Part shown: positions 63,332 through 64,000 of the stretch, piece by piece
Layout of the letters: every line of letters starts with the position of its first letter
Numbering within the stretch: the first letter of the stretch is position 1
Assembly (NCBI GenBank): GCA_026692665.1
Contig: JAPLOF010000026.1
Span: 1 to 64,000 of the forward strand
Reading direction: 5' to 3'
From: Planctomycetota bacterium
GTDB taxonomy: Bacteria; Planctomycetota; UBA1135; GCA-002686595
DNA length: 64,000 nucleotides
The notes under the pieces: generated by a model
Seen by the model: the letters and a program-made list of their open reading frames with translations, nothing else
Told to the model about the DNA's origin: nothing
The model's database searches: none
Made by a program: the position numbers and the translations under genes

Positions 63332-64000
63332 TCAGGTCAGGAAGCGGAACACCCACGGATAGCGATGCCGGTCGCCGCTCGCCGACGCGATCGCGGCGAG
63401 GATGCACAGCACCGCGCCGAGGACGTAGACGAACGGCACCAGCGGCGTGGCGAAGCAGGTCACGCCCAGGAGTCCCATCGCGAGCCAGAAGGTGAGCTGC
63501 ATGTTGAGCGCCTCGCGGCCCTGGTCCGCCATCAGCGGATCGCGCGAACGGCGCCAGATCCACAGCACGGCGGTCACGATCACGCCCGGCGGGAACGGGA
63601 TCAGATAGGCCAGGTGGGCGAGGGCCACCCACCAACGCCGCGGCGGCTTGGCGGCGGAGGTCCCCGGCGGCGCACCGGACGGCGGGAGGGGCGGCGACGC
63701 GGGGGGCGGGACCGAGGCCGGCGGTGGAGTCGCGGAGGCCTGGACCCCGGCTGCACTCGGCTGCGGGCCTGGCGCCGGCGGAACGCCCGAGGCGGCTCCG
63801 GCGGCGAGGGGCTGGGCAGCGGGCGGCACCTGCACCGTGCTGGTCACCGACGCTCCACCCGGCACGGCGGAGGTGGCCGCCGCGCTGGTCGCGATCTGCG
63901 CGGGAGCCTCACGGACGGGCTGGGGCGGCGGGACCGGATAGGGCACGGCCAGACCGCGGACGTCGAGCGCCGGACCGTGTGCGAGGCCCTGGGGCAGCCG
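63332..64000 (-). CDS. DUF4870 membrane protein with Pro/Ala-rich N-terminal half, start beyond the window
   Basis: The frame is open from the window edge to the stop at 63332. The track starts at a GTG (63946), but upstream codons (LPQGLAHGPALDVRGLAV) remain open and similar in style, so the true start may lie outside. Residues up to about 105 from that GTG are a Pro/Ala/Gly-rich, probably disordered segment. The C-terminal 100 residues are DUF4870: WVALAHLAYLIPFPPGVIV, ADQGREALNMQLTFWLAMGL and a last helix pair (FVYVLGAVLCILAAIASASG), three to four helices. Function of DUF4870 is unknown; such proteins often sit in the inner membrane with a disordered tail. Confidence 0.8.
   Translation of the reverse strand, partial: RLPQGLAHGPALDVRGLAVPYPVPPPQPVREAPAQIATSAAATSAVPGGASVTSTVQVPPAAQPLAAGAASGVPPAPGPQPSAAGVQASATPPPASVPPPASPPLPPSGAPPGTSAAKPPRRWWVALAHLAYLIPFPPGVIVTAVLWIWRRSRDPLMADQGREALNMQLTFWLAMGLLGVTCFATPLVPFVYVLGAVLCILAAIASASGDRHRYPWVFRFLT

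Overview
The window is 64 kb of very GC-rich bacterial chromosome. The best taxonomic reading is Planctomycetota. The grounds are a Ser/Thr kinase fused to a formylglycine-generating-enzyme (FGE) domain, SASA/DUF303 esterases, large secreted proteins with type-3-repeat or 'AWNG..W' repeat signatures, an alternative complex III plus cbb3 respiratory cluster, and IS91-type transposase debris. This is inferred from gene content; no rRNA or tRNA gene was seen. Most genes are packed in long operons with 1-14 nt ATGA/GTGA overlaps, and many starts are GTG or TTG.

Layout. 0-15 kb is an accessory region: remnants of an IS91-like transposase, a VOC protein, the kinase-FGE fusion, a YtcJ-like amidohydrolase lying between two copies of an FGE 3' end, secreted or lipid-anchored enzymes, and two copies of a 197-bp inverted-repeat element, each sitting between convergent genes. 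15.4-33.7 kb is one continuous plus-strand respiratory supra-operon: alternative complex III (actA, actB, actC, actD-E fusion, actF), a small membrane protein, a degenerate CoxB and a degenerate CoxA (CuA ligands and much of the heme a3/CuB site missing), then copper/maturation genes (SafE-like, ccoI, ccoS), the catalytically complete cbb3 oxidase (ccoNO fusion, ccoQ, monoheme ccoP), ccoG and a 41-aa ccoH-like remnant. It ends at a strong hairpin.

33.8-45.2 kb is mixed: a large secreted repeat protein, a TerB-like protein, a HAD phosphatase, a secreted Xaa-Pro aminopeptidase, a Fic protein with two operator-like palindromes at its start, prfB with an intact programmed frameshift, a DUF4143 ATPase preceded by an AT-rich palindrome, and a pirin. 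45.6-52.2 kb is the histidine operon: a candidate His-rich leader peptide and attenuator, then hisG-C-B-H-F-(A-I-E fusion)-D, which covers nearly the whole pathway. 52.3-64 kb holds a membrane protein, a Phd/PIN toxin-antitoxin pair, two tandem DUF6438 lipoproteins, carB, an outer-membrane-type lipoprotein, aroB with an overlapping peptidase C26, an arylsulfotransferase-like secreted enzyme and a DUF4870 membrane protein that runs off the window.

How the genes work together: ACIII should oxidise quinol and pass electrons through its c-type hemes. The only intact oxygen-reducing site in the window is in CcoNO. The aa3-like CoxB/CoxA pair encoded between them looks unable to bind CuA or reduce oxygen, but keeps both low-spin heme ligands and a cytochrome c domain. 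It is the strongest candidate here for an undescribed component.
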